Positions 6,460 through 14,049 of a stretch of 19,728 nucleotides of DNA are shown here, in pieces (the stretch's first letter is position 1; each line of letters begins with the position of its first letter). Under the pieces are notes generated by a model, which saw only the letters and a list, made by a program, of their open reading frames with translations, was not told where the DNA came from and did not search any database. A program made the position numbers and the translations under genes. Origin of the DNA: Deltaproteobacteria bacterium (GTDB lineage: Bacteria; Desulfobacterota; SM23-61); the NCBI GenBank assembly GCA_026388915.1, contig JAPLIW010000309.1, positions 1 through 19,728 on the forward strand. The letters run 5' to 3'.

Positions 6460-6533
6460 GGGGCAGGGGGCCGGGGGCAGGATTCAGGAATCAGGAAACA
6501 GGATTCAGGAAACAGGAATCAGGATTCAGGACT
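6458..6533 (+). repeat. G-rich repeat followed by a 7-bp tandem repeat
   Basis: Positions 6458-6480 are GGGGGCA-type units. From 6479 to 6527 there are seven uninterrupted 7-base units of the form AGGAWWC (AGGATTC, AGGAATC, AGGAAAC and so on), then a partial unit to 6533. The block lies between the convergent acuC and MFS genes. It is non-coding. The G-rich part matches the motif inside the ligase gene at 954-988. Confidence 0.8.
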
Positions 6534-6596
6534 AAATAGGCTGACTGACTATACGGCTGCCCTGCCAGGCGACGATCCGGGGCCGCGATTACACGA

Positions 6597-7796
6597 CTAT
6601 TTGACAGCCTCAGAACTTCCCTCTCGTACCGTTAGCCAAAGAAGGACTGCTGCTAAAAGCGCCAGGACCGCCCCGAAGCTGAAGGCCGCCTTAGGGCTGA
6701 AAGTTTCCCAGAGGAAACCCATCAAGAGACTTGCCGGTAAAGTGCTCAGACCGATGGAAAAATGGAAGAGGCCGTAAGCCGTTCCTCGCAGATGGGGCTG
6801 GACCAGGTTGGCCACCAGGGCCCTCTCGCCTCCTTCGGTCAAACCATAGAAGAGGCCATATACGGCGAATAGAATCCAGACCGTCTCCGAAGTTTGAGCC
6901 CAGGCAAATCCGAAGTATACCCCGCCGTAGAGAATCCACCCGGCAATGATCATCTTTCTTCTCCCGTAACGATCCGAGAGAATGCCCCCGGGCGTGGCGG
7001 AGAGGGATTTGGAAATATGAAGAACCGCCCAAAGAACGGGCAGGAGGGACAACGAAACCCCGGCCTCCTTGGCCTTGAGGATCAGGAAAGCGTCGCTGGA
7101 ATTTCCCAGGCTGAAGAGAATGATGATCAGAAGAAAGATCTTGAAACGGCGGTCAAAGGGGCGGAGGGTCAGCTGAACCGGCTGGGAGGAAGGCCCGGGC
7201 TGAGCCGCTTTCCTTTCCTTCACCCCAAAAATCAATAGGATCAGGGCGATGATCCCCGGAATGTAAGCCAGAAGGAACAGGGTCCGGTACTGCTGGGTGA
7301 TGAAAGTCAGGAGGAGAAAGGCGATCAGAGGGCCGATGACTGCTCCTGTGTGGTCCAGAGCCCGCTGGAAGCCGAAGGCTTTTCCATATTCCGATTCGGG
7401 GGTGGAGTCGGCAACCAGGGCATCGCGGGGCGAGGTACGGATTCCTTTACCCACCCGATCGAGAAAACGGATGAAAAGAACATGCCATCCAGCCGTGGCC
7501 GCAGCCACCAATGGGCGGGTCACGGTGGACAAAGTGTATCCCGAAACGACCAGAAATTTTCTTTTCTGCCGCCGGTCCGAGACCCAGCCGGAAAAGAGCT
7601 TGAGAAAGGAGGCGGTCGCCTCGGCCACCCCTTCAACCAGCCCCACAAAGGTGGGTCCGACCCCCAGCACCGAGATGAGAAAGACCGGAAGGAGCGGGTA
7701 AATCATTTCGCTGCTTATATCCGTGAAAAGACTGACCAATCCCAAAAAGAAAATATTCCGGTGAAAGCCAAAAATCTTTTCGTCGTTTTTTCCCAT
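6597..7796 (-). CDS. Major facilitator superfamily transporter
   Basis: A 399-residue inner-membrane protein with about 12 hydrophobic segments, the usual length for an MFS carrier driven by ion gradients. The signature between helices 2 and 3 is visible as GWVSDRRQKRKFLVV, preceded by VGLVEGVAEATASFLKLFS; its half-repeat LSDRYGRRKMIIAG occurs in the second half. RFLDRVGKGIRTSPRDALVAD follows helix 4. A cytoplasmic loop near residues 190-205 (KERKAAQPGPSSQP) separates the halves. Start ATG 7796 has a purine-rich AGAGAGA upstream. The gene is convergent with acuC and divergent from gspE. The substrate cannot be told from sequence; drug/metabolite efflux is the usual annotation. Confidence 0.85.
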   Translation of the reverse strand: MGKNDEKIFGFHRNIFFLGLVSLFTDISSEMIYPLLPVFLISVLGVGPTFVGLVEGVAEATASFLKLFSGWVSDRRQKRKFLVVSGYTLSTVTRPLVAAATAGWHVLFIRFLDRVGKGIRTSPRDALVADSTPESEYGKAFGFQRALDHTGAVIGPLIAFLLLTFITQQYRTLFLLAYIPGIIALILLIFGVKERKAAQPGPSSQPVQLTLRPFDRRFKIFLLIIILFSLGNSSDAFLILKAKEAGVSLSLLPVLWAVLHISKSLSATPGGILSDRYGRRKMIIAGWILYGGVYFGFAWAQTSETVWILFAVYGLFYGLTEGGERALVANLVQPHLRGTAYGLFHFSIGLSTLPASLLMGFLWETFSPKAAFSFGAVLALLAAVLLWLTVREGSSEAVK

Positions 7797-8146
7797 GAGC
7801 TGGTCTCTCTACTTCTTTATCCCCCAAAAGCCGAAAATAGCAAAGAAACTATAAGAAAACAACAGGATTTCGGACAGATGGATTTAAGAAATCCCTTGAT
7901 ACATCCGATAAAACATACCAGGAAGGCCTGAAAGTGAATAAATTTATTTATCTTGACCGAAGGGTTTTATTATATAATCAGGTAAAAATTGGCTTTCCGG
8001 TGTAAAAAGGGTAGAAATAAGAAAATCCTTTATTACCTCGAAACGGGGCAGAAAGAAGAATTTGGGGGCCGTAATCCCGCTTCCTATAGCCGTCTTTGAC
8101 CGACCGATGGAGATCGCAAAAAGCTAGATTGGGGGTCAGGGATTTT
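7797..8146. other. Divergent intergenic region between MFS gene and gspE
   Basis: About 350 bases with no gene that I can support. It must hold the promoters of the MFS transporter (left) and of the T2SS operon (right). It has an AT-rich centre (about 7930-7990). The stretch 7990-8146 would form a 160-base leader of gspE; I see no recognisable riboswitch in it, including no match by eye to the c-di-GMP GEMM consensus. Confidence 0.5.
7953..7978 (+). promoter_or_regulatory. Candidate promoter of the T2SS operon
   Basis: TTGACC (7953-7958) and a perfect TATAAT (7973-7978) lie 170 to 195 bases upstream of the gspE start. The spacing is only 14 bases, shorter than the 16-18 normally needed, so either another -35 is used or the match is chance in AT-rich DNA. 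Confidence 0.35.
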
Positions 8147-9850
8147 ATGCTAAATCCTCAATTTCTTGAGTTTTTGCTGGATCAAGGAGTCATCCAGAAA
8201 GCCGTTTTTGACGAAGCCTTCCCCACTGGAGCTCTACCAGCTGATTTCTCGGTGGAGGAGCATTTCATCAAACCCGGCCTCCTCACCCCGGACCGTTTCC
8301 GTATAGCGGCCGAAACCTTTTACGGGGTGAAATCGGCAACCGAAGATGACTTTCCCAAGGAACCCACCCTCTACGAAAACCTGTCCGTCCAGTTCATGAA
8401 AGAGTCCAAGTTCATTCCCGGCCCGATGGAAAACAATACCCTCACCGTGATCATGGCCGATCCCTATGACTTCTACGCCATCGATGCCATCCGGCTGGCC
8501 ACCAACAAGAAAATTCAGGTGCTTTTCGGACAGGAGGCGAAGATCCTGGAAGCCATCGAGCGTTCCTACGGGGCCGGCGGGTCCTCCATGGAAAAGATCA
8601 TCGAGGATATGGACAGTATCCCGGACCTTCAGGCGGAGGGAGAGGAAAACGTAGACCAGCTGAGGGATATGGCTTCGGAAGGGCCGGTCATCCGGCTGGT
8701 CAACCTGATCATCACCCGGGCCATCGAAAGGAGGGCCTCCGACATCCACCTGGAGCCTTTTGAAGATAATTTTCGGGTGCGCTACCGGGTCGACGGGGTG
8801 CTCCACGACGTAGAGTCGCCCCCCAAGCGGCTGCAGGCGGCGATCATCTCCCGGGTCAAGATCATGGCCAAGCTGAACATCGCCGAGCGACGTCTTCCCC
8901 AGGACGGTCGGATCATGCTCCGGGTGAAGGGAAAAGAGATTGACTTCCGGGTTTCCACCGTGCCCACGATTCACGGCGAGTCCATTGTCCTGCGGATCCT
9001 GGACAAGAGCAGCATCGTCCTGGACATCATGAAACTGGGCTTTGGCCGGGATACCCTGAAAGCTTTTCAAGAACTCATCCAGCACCCGCACGGAATCATC
9101 CTGGTGACGGGCCCCACGGGAAGCGGCAAGACGACGACCCTGTACTGCGCCCTGGAGAAGATCAACTCGCCGGATAAGAAGATCATCACCGTGGAAGATC
9201 CGGTGGAGTATCAGCTGAAGGGGATCAACCAGATCCAGGTGAAGCCGGCCATCAACTTGACCTTTGCCAATGCCCTGCGCTCCATCGTCCGTCAGGACCC
9301 CGACGTGATCCTGATCGGAGAGATCCGGGATTCCGAGACGGCGCAAATCGCCATTCATTCGGCGCTCACCGGCCATCTGGTTCTCTCCACCCTCCATACC
9401 AACGACGCTCCCAGCGCCATCACCCGCCTGATCAACATGGGGATGGAAGACTATCTTCTCTCCTCGACCATCATCGGGATCCTGGCGCAGAGGCTGGTGC
9501 GCACCGCATGTCCCTACTGCCGGGAGCCTTCTTCCCCGGACCCGGCGATCCTCCAGGAAATGAAAATGGACGGCGTCAATCCCGAGGAGATCAGGGTTTT
9601 CGATGTGAAAGGATGTCCGCAGTGCGGGAATACCGGCTATTGGGGGCGGGTGGGGATCTATGAGCTTCTTCAGGTTACCGAAGACATTCAGAAGCTCATT
9701 CTGGAGAAGAGAGACGCCAACCTCATCAAGGAAAGAGCCCGCAAGGCCGGAATGCGAACCCTCCGGCAGGACGGCTGGCTGAAAGTCAGGGAGGGGATCA
9801 CCACGGTTTCGGAAGTCCTGCGGGTGAGTCAGGAAGAACAGCTCTTGTAG
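8147..9850 (+). CDS. gspE: T2SS assembly ATPase GspE
   Basis: A 567-residue hexameric ATPase that powers pseudopilus assembly from the cytoplasmic face of the inner membrane. The N-terminal part (about 1-150) resembles the MshEN/GspE-N fold. The Walker A motif GPTGSGKT is at 322-329. The Walker B region DVILIGEIRD starts at 386 with Glu392. The zinc-binding pairs CPYC (455-458) and CPQC (490-493) mark the GspE/PilB branch and exclude PilT retraction ATPases. The frame stays open to TTG 8096, but ATG 8147 has AGGG at good distance and starts with MLNPQFLEFLLDQGVI, where the family usually begins. Six bases separate it from gspF. PilB of a type IV pilus is excluded by the downstream genes. Confidence 0.92.
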   Translation: MLNPQFLEFLLDQGVIQKAVFDEAFPTGALPADFSVEEHFIKPGLLTPDRFRIAAETFYGVKSATEDDFPKEPTLYENLSVQFMKESKFIPGPMENNTLTVIMADPYDFYAIDAIRLATNKKIQVLFGQEAKILEAIERSYGAGGSSMEKIIEDMDSIPDLQAEGEENVDQLRDMASEGPVIRLVNLIITRAIERRASDIHLEPFEDNFRVRYRVDGVLHDVESPPKRLQAAIISRVKIMAKLNIAERRLPQDGRIMLRVKGKEIDFRVSTVPTIHGESIVLRILDKSSIVLDIMKLGFGRDTLKAFQELIQHPHGIILVTGPTGSGKTTTLYCALEKINSPDKKIITVEDPVEYQLKGINQIQVKPAINLTFANALRSIVRQDPDVILIGEIRDSETAQIAIHSALTGHLVLSTLHTNDAPSAITRLINMGMEDYLLSSTIIGILAQRLVRTACPYCREPSSPDPAILQEMKMDGVNPEEIRVFDVKGCPQCGNTGYWGRVGIYELLQVTEDIQKLILEKRDANLIKERARKAGMRTLRQDGWLKVREGITTVSEVLRVSQEEQLL

Positions 9851-9856
9851 GGAACG

Positions 9857-11068
9857 ATGGCCGATTTCGTCTATAAAGCAACCAACCTAAGCGGACAGAT
9901 CGTGGAAGGCTCCATGGAAGGCCACGACGAGAAGGCGGTGGTCCGCAGTCTCCACCAGCTGGGATACATTCCGGTCCGGGTAACGGCCGCCGGGGAAGCG
10001 GGGGGAGGTCCGCGGTTTTCCTTCCTGCCCCAGCGGGTGGGGATGAAGCAGTTGCTGGCTTTTTCCCAGGAACTCTCGACCCTGATCTCCGCCGGGCTGC
10101 CCATCGACCGGAGCCTGCAGATCCTGGGTTCCCTGACGAAGGGCCCCCGGCTGAAAAGGGTGGTGCAGGATGTCCTGACCCGGATCCGGGAAGGAAGCTC
10201 GCTGGCCGAGGCGCTGGGAAACCATCCCCGGATCTTTTCCAAGCTCTTTGTCAACATGGTCAAAGCCGGGGAATCGGGGGGGTTCCTGGAAGTGATTCTC
10301 TCCCGGCTGGTCAAATACCTGCAGAGCGCGAAGGAAATCCAGGATTTTTTGGTTTCGGTTATGATCTACCCCCTCATCCTGACCGCGGTGAGCGGGGCCT
10401 CCATCGTCATCCTGGTTACCTTTGTCATTCCCCGGTTCGCCAAGATCTTCTCCGACATGGGACAGGCCATTCCCCTGCCGACTCAGATCATGCTCAATCT
10501 TTCCCGGTACGTGCGCGATTACTGGTGGGTAGGGGCGGGGATGCTGGCCCTCCTCTATTTTTCCCTGAGGGCGTATAACCAGGGCGAGGAACGAAGGTTC
10601 CGCTGGGACCGGTCCAAGCTGCGATGGCCGGCCGTCGGGAATATCATCAAGAAGATCGAAGTGGCCCGTTTCGCCCGGACTCTGGCCACCCTGCTGCAGA
10701 GCGGGGTCCCCATTCTTTCGGCCCTCAGCCTGGTGAGAGAGATTTCCCAGAACCTGGCCGTCTCCCGGGCCATCGGAAACATCCATGACCGGCTGAGGGA
10801 AGGAAAGGCCGTGGCCCGGACGCTGGAGGAAACGGGGGTTTTTCCCCCCCTGGCCGTGCACATGATCAACGTGGGAGAGGAGACGGGGCGCATCGAAGAG
10901 ATGCTGACCAAAGTGGCGGAGACCTACGAAGAGGATGTGCACACTGCGGTCAAACGCTTTGTCTCGCTCCTGGAACCCTTGCTCATCTTAGTCATGGGGG
11001 GAGTCGTGGGTTTTATCGTGATCTCCATGCTCCTGGCGATCTTCAGCATCAACGAAATACCTTTTTAA
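9857..11068 (+). CDS. gspF: T2SS inner-membrane platform protein GspF
   Basis: A 403-residue polytopic protein that couples the GspE ATPase to pseudopilin extraction from the membrane. Two homologous T2SSF domains are visible at about 70-193 (AFSQELSTLISAGLPIDRSL) and about 273-395 (FARTLATLLQSGVPILSALS). Hydrophobic segments lie near 168-198, 219-238 and 368-399, as in the family. Length is normal. AGGGAACG before the ATG overlaps the gspE stop, so the two are probably cotranslated. After gspF the operon is interrupted by 715 bases of repeats before gspG. Confidence 0.93.
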   Translation: MADFVYKATNLSGQIVEGSMEGHDEKAVVRSLHQLGYIPVRVTAAGEAGGGPRFSFLPQRVGMKQLLAFSQELSTLISAGLPIDRSLQILGSLTKGPRLKRVVQDVLTRIREGSSLAEALGNHPRIFSKLFVNMVKAGESGGFLEVILSRLVKYLQSAKEIQDFLVSVMIYPLILTAVSGASIVILVTFVIPRFAKIFSDMGQAIPLPTQIMLNLSRYVRDYWWVGAGMLALLYFSLRAYNQGEERRFRWDRSKLRWPAVGNIIKKIEVARFARTLATLLQSGVPILSALSLVREISQNLAVSRAIGNIHDRLREGKAVARTLEETGVFPPLAVHMINVGEETGRIEEMLTKVAETYEEDVHTAVKRFVSLLEPLLILVMGGVVGFIVISMLLAIFSINEIPF

Positions 11069-11138
11069 TAATTGCCCTTAGGTAAACCCCCGGCTATGCC
11101 GGGGTGACTATTAAAGTTTGACATTTCCGGGAAAATAA

Positions 11139-11188
11139 GAAACCCTCCCAGCTGTGAACCGTTCAAAGTCAACAGACAGGAGGGTTTC
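11139..11188 (+). promoter_or_regulatory. Hairpin that would mask the tnpA ribosome binding site
   Basis: GAAACCCTCC (11139-11148) is the exact complement of GGAGGGTTTC (11179-11188). The right arm contains the Shine-Dalgarno AGGAGGG for the relic tnpA ATG at 11190. In the IS200 family a stem-loop in the leader that represses transposase translation is known; this looks like the same device, intact although the gene is dead. Confidence 0.6.
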
Positions 11189-11189
11189 A

Positions 11190-11426
11190 ATGGACGACGT
11201 AGAGAGTCCAAGTATCGGAAAAAGGTAATGTTTTGTAAATTGAGAGAGCACATGGGGACATTGTTGAAGGACCTCGCAATGCAAAAGGAGTGTAAAATTC
11301 TTGAGGGACATCTTCGGCCAGATCATGTTCACATGCTGATCTCTATACCGCCCAAATATTCCGTGCAAGGGTTTATATGGGGCGAAAGCAGAATTTTACC
11401 AAGATCAATTAAACCTCATTAAATAG
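11190..11426 (+). pseudogene. tnpA: Broken IS200-family transposase TnpA
   Basis: The pieces of a Y1 transposase lie in three frames. MDDVES starts at ATG 11190 and its frame stops at 11226-11228. A second frame from about 11210 reads KYRKKVMFCKLREHMG and then a segment with the HUH motif, PDHVHMLISIPPKYSV, before running into unrelated residues and a stop at 11420-11422. The normal C-terminus DQLNLIK ends in a third frame at TAG 11424-11426. Compared with the usual roughly 140-residue protein, segments are missing after MDDVES and after KYSV; the region that should carry the catalytic tyrosine is gone. It cannot be active. Confidence 0.85.
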
Positions 11427-11517
11427 GTCCCACCTTTAGGTGGGCAATGTATTAACAATCCGCTTTGAGCGGTTCACGGTTTTCAAGCCTCCGGCTCTGC
11501 CGGAGGTCATGACTTTT

Positions 11518-11749
11518 CACCGCAGAGAACGCAGAGGGCGCAGAGACATTTTTGTCTTAAACCATAAAGACCCCAAAGGGCAGAAATACGGAAGGTCTTT
11601 CGCGGGATTCATCTAGGTTTGAAGAGATAAATCGTTCGGATTCGTTTTAAATTCCGATGCGCAGAATATTAGACAATCCCGTGAGGGAGAAAACCGGGTT
11701 TGAAATATTCTAAAAAATATCTGTGTTCTCTGCGCTCTCTGTGGTTGAA
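11518..11749. repeat. cgcagag paired repeat upstream of gspG
   Basis: The arm at 11518-11548 has three GCAGAG cores (ACCGCAGAGAACGCAGAGGG and on), and the arm at 11718-11749 has the complementary CTCTGCG/CTCTCTG cores, about 170 bases apart. This is the same family as the two pairs at 3587-3942. The stretch between the arms (11549-11717) shows no gene. The right arm ends about 35 bases before the gspG start. Confidence 0.65.
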
Positions 11750-11783
11750 TTTTTTTTTAATCCGGAATTCGATGGGAGGGAAG

Positions 11784-12221
11784 ATGAAAGAGGTGACCCA
11801 GCAAAAAGAGAGAGGTTTTACCCTGATTGAACTTATGGTGGTGATTATCATCCTTGGGTTGTTGGCGGCTTTTGTTGCTCCCAAATTTTTTGGGAGAGTC
11901 AGCGAGGCTAAACTGAAGTCGGCCAAAACCCAGATTGAGCTCTTCGGAACCTCCCTCGATGTCCTGAGGCTGGATGTGGGGCGGTACCCCACGTCCGAAG
12001 AGGGTCTGAAAGCCCTGCGGGAAAAACCCTCGGGCATGGAAAACTGGAAAGGCCCATACCTTCCCAAAGAGATCCCGTTGGACCCCTGGGGAAAAAATTA
12101 CCTTTACAAGTCCCCGGGGGAGCACGGGGATTACGACCTCATCTCCTACGGACTCGACGGAGCCCCGGGAGGGGAGGGCGAAAACCAAGACGTGGTCAGC
12201 TGGAAGGACGTGAAAGGATGA
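11784..12221 (+). CDS. gspG: Major pseudopilin GspG
   Basis: A 145-residue major subunit of the T2SS pseudopilus. The prepilin leader is MKEVTQQKERG, cut after Gly11 to leave FTLIELMVV with the conserved Glu at +5. The C-terminal half carries the family's signature DPWGKNYLYKSPGEHGDYD and the calcium-loop region YGLDGAPGGEGENQDVVSW, which separates GspG from type IV pilins. ATG 11784 is chosen because GGAGG lies 4 bases before it and it gives a short leader; ATG 11772 and TTG 11700 are open but have no binding site, and the longer one would run into the repeat. Its stop overlaps gspH by 4 bases. Processing needs a GspO/PilD peptidase, which is not in the window. Confidence 0.94.
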   Translation: MKEVTQQKERGFTLIELMVVIIILGLLAAFVAPKFFGRVSEAKLKSAKTQIELFGTSLDVLRLDVGRYPTSEEGLKALREKPSGMENWKGPYLPKEIPLDPWGKNYLYKSPGEHGDYDLISYGLDGAPGGEGENQDVVSWKDVKG

Positions 12222-12736
12222 GGGACAGGGGTTTCACCCTGATCGAGCTGGTCATCGTTCTGGTTTTGCTCAGCCTCTCCGTCGCCCTGGTGACCCCCTC
12301 GCTCTCCCGTTTTTCCAAGCGCGTGGAGCTCAAGACCTCCGCGCAAAAAATATCGGCGATTCTGCGCTATTTCCGCTCTGAATCCATCCAGAAGGGAAAA
12401 ATCCACCAGGTCCTGTTTGATGCGGACTTAAGAGAAGTGAGGGTTCGGTCGCTGGAAAGGGAAGAAAAGGAGGGGGAGGAGACGGAGGAGGAAAAGGGGA
12501 AGAGGGAAAGGGAGGAGGCCATCCTCCTGGAGAAACGGTACGTCCTGCCGGGCGGAATCCAGATGAAAGAGATGAAGATCCCTTCTCCCGAGTATCCCTC
12601 GGATCTTCCGGCCATCGAATTCTATCCCACCGGCGGGTCCAACGGCGGCACCATTCTTCTGGAGATGCAGGACCAGAAGGGTTTCCGGATCAAGGTGCAT
12701 TTTCTGACCGGGATGGTAGAGATCGAGGAAGCATGA
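12218..12736 (+). CDS. gspH: Minor pseudopilin GspH
   Basis: A 172-residue minor pseudopilin with a very short leader MRDRG, cut after Gly5 to expose FTLIELVIVLVLLSLSVAL with Glu at +5. The body ends with GFRIKVHFLTGMVEIEE, a strand pattern usual for GspH. A highly charged tract at about 79-100 (EREEKEGEETEEEKGKRERE) interrupts the fold and is probably a solvent-exposed loop. The ATGA overlap with gspG and again with gspI implies coupled translation. In the family GspH helps form or link the tip complex with I, J and K. Confidence 0.88.
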   Translation: MRDRGFTLIELVIVLVLLSLSVALVTPSLSRFSKRVELKTSAQKISAILRYFRSESIQKGKIHQVLFDADLREVRVRSLEREEKEGEETEEEKGKREREEAILLEKRYVLPGGIQMKEMKIPSPEYPSDLPAIEFYPTGGSNGGTILLEMQDQKGFRIKVHFLTGMVEIEEA

Positions 12737-13155
12737 GGGTGAGGGGCGAAAACCAGGGATTTACCCTCCTCGAAGTGATGGTGGCCATGGCCATCCTGGG
12801 CATCGGGCTTACCATTATCATCGAGCTTTTCAGCGGCGGCCTGCGCCTGGGGCGAACCGCCGAAGAATATACCAAGGCGGTGGGATATGCCCGGATGAAG
12901 CTGGAGGAAATCTCCCTGGCCAAAAGCCTGGAAGAAGGAACCCAGGAGGGCGAATTCGACCGGGAATACCGGTGGCAGGTGGAAGTGAAAAAAGTGGACC
13001 TCCTTCCCCCCGGCAGGGAGACCAGCTACCAGCCGCCGGTGGCCCTGTACTGGGTACGGATCGATGTGCTATGGAAATCGGGAACCCGGGAAAGGACGAC
13101 CGCTGTGGAATCCTACCGACTTCTGAAAGCGGAAGAAAGTGGACAGAGGACTTAA
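12733..13155 (+). CDS. gspI: Minor pseudopilin GspI
   Basis: A 140-residue minor pseudopilin. The leader MRVRGENQG is cut after Gly9 to give FTLLEVMVAMAILGIGLT with Glu at +5. RLGRTAEEYTKAVGYARMKLEEI is the typical helix that follows. GspI is the core of the tip complex with GspJ and GspK that starts pseudopilus assembly. It overlaps gspH by 4 bases (ATGA) and gspJ by 17 bases, so all three are translationally linked. Confidence 0.88.
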   Translation: MRVRGENQGFTLLEVMVAMAILGIGLTIIIELFSGGLRLGRTAEEYTKAVGYARMKLEEISLAKSLEEGTQEGEFDREYRWQVEVKKVDLLPPGRETSYQPPVALYWVRIDVLWKSGTRERTTAVESYRLLKAEESGQRT

Positions 13156-13870
13156 AAAAAATTTCTGCGGGGGGCAGGCCGCGGCTTTCACCCTGGTGGA
13201 GGTGATGGTTACCCTGACGATCATGGGGTTTATTCTGCTCATGATTTTCGGGGCCTTCCGGCTGGGCATCGCCGCCTGGGAAAAAGGGGAAACGAACAAG
13301 GAGGCATACCAGCGGACCCGCATCGCCTCCCAGTTGATTTCACAGCAGATGAAATCGGCCGTCCCTTACAAGATCAAGACCCAGAAGGCCGAGGGCGACT
13401 ACCTGGCCTTCGAGGGGAAAGCCCGTTCCCTGAAATTCGTCTCCGCCCTTTCCCTGAAGGCCAAAAAAGCCTCCGGGCTGGTGTACGCCTTCTACGAGTT
13501 CCGGGAAGGCGGAAAAGGGGGGGGCCGGCTCATCCTGTACGAAGGGAGAGTCCTCAACAAAAATTTCCTGGAGGAGAATCCGCCGGAAGACGCGGCGGTC
13601 CCCATTTTTGAGGGGCTGGCCGATGTTCGCTTTGAGTACTACCGGGAGGAAGACCCGGAAAAAAACCGGATCGGGGGATGGGTGGAGGAGTGGAGCGCCA
13701 AAGAGGAGAAGGAACTCCCCACGGCCCTGCGGTTGACCCTTTTATCCCAAAAAGGAGGAGGGAAGAGCGAAGGGGTTTCCACCATGATCCTGGCTTCGCT
13801 TCCTTCAAACCGCTACGAAGAGGTAAGGACGGGTCCGGTGCGCAGGATGGTGCCGCCGATAACCCGCTAA
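13139..13870 (+). CDS. gspJ: Minor pseudopilin GspJ
   Basis: A 243-residue minor pseudopilin starting at GTG 13139 inside the end of gspI, with GGAAG just upstream. The leader MDRGLKKNFCGGQAAA is unusual: the residue before the cleavage point is Ala16, not Gly, and the mature end is FTLVEVMVTLTIMGFILLMIF with Glu at +5. The rest fits GspJ (ERGETN-like helix, then QLISQQMKSAVPY). Family members with Ala at -1 can still be processed, but often less well. The mature protein is expected to sit with I and K at the pseudopilus tip. Downstream the operon is interrupted by a 180-base repeat before gspK. Confidence 0.88.
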   Translation: MDRGLKKNFCGGQAAAFTLVEVMVTLTIMGFILLMIFGAFRLGIAAWEKGETNKEAYQRTRIASQLISQQMKSAVPYKIKTQKAEGDYLAFEGKARSLKFVSALSLKAKKASGLVYAFYEFREGGKGGGRLILYEGRVLNKNFLEENPPEDAAVPIFEGLADVRFEYYREEDPEKNRIGGWVEEWSAKEEKELPTALRLTLLSQKGGGKSEGVSTMILASLPSNRYEEVRTGPVRRMVPPITR

Positions 13871-13876
13871 AAGAGT

Positions 13877-14015
13877 AAATCCCAAATGACAAATCCCAAT
13901 TTTCAAATAAAATCCAAATTCCATTCTCCCATACCCCAAACAGGGAGTTTGGAATTGGGATGTGGGAATTGGTGTTCGGTTTGGGATTTGGAATTTGGTG
14001 CTTGGAATTTCAAGA
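13877..14015. repeat. Long imperfect inverted repeat between gspJ and gspK
   Basis: The left arm (about 13877-13930) is built of AAATCCCAAAT/CAAATCCCAATTT units and the right arm (about 13947-14015) of the complement (GGAATTGGGATG, TTTGGGATTTGGAATTTGG). The low-complexity composition (A, C and T on the left; T, G and A on the right) differs from the GC-rich genes around it. The gspK frame is open through the right arm to ATG 13960, but this part is repeat, not protein-like. A hairpin here could lower transcription of distal genes or protect mRNA ends. Confidence 0.7.
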
Positions 14016-14049
14016 GAACAAAGGGATGACCCTTTTTCCATCGGTCAGA

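Larger units (their letters stand above)
11081..11510 (+). mobile_element. Decayed IS200/IS605-type insertion element
   Basis: The remnant has a left hairpin CCCCGGC/GCCGGGG (11088-11104, TAT loop) and a right hairpin CCTCCGGC/GCCGGAGG (11488-11506, TCT loop), as expected for the subterminal structures that single-strand Y1 transposases recognise. Between them lies a broken tnpA (11190-11426). Two more hairpins follow tnpA: CCCACC/GGTGGG (11429-11444) and CCGC/GCGG (11460-11472). The exact ends cannot be placed by eye; the bounds are set just outside the end hairpins. The element sits between gspF and gspG, in the same direction as the operon. Confidence 0.75.

Noticed and set aside
8096..8146. 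Upstream TTG start for gspE adding 17 residues
   Set aside because: There is no ribosome binding site, the added residues are not family-like, and ATG 8147 begins at the usual position.
7990..8146. c-di-GMP (GEMM) riboswitch before gspE
   Set aside because: The conserved GEMM core sequences could not be found by eye. A covariance search would settle it.
8234..9397. 387-residue minus-strand frame opposite gspE, and similar ones opposite gspF (9887-10942) and gspD (18301-19239)
   Set aside because: All lie antisense to well-conserved T2SS genes and have no recognisable motifs or ribosome binding sites.
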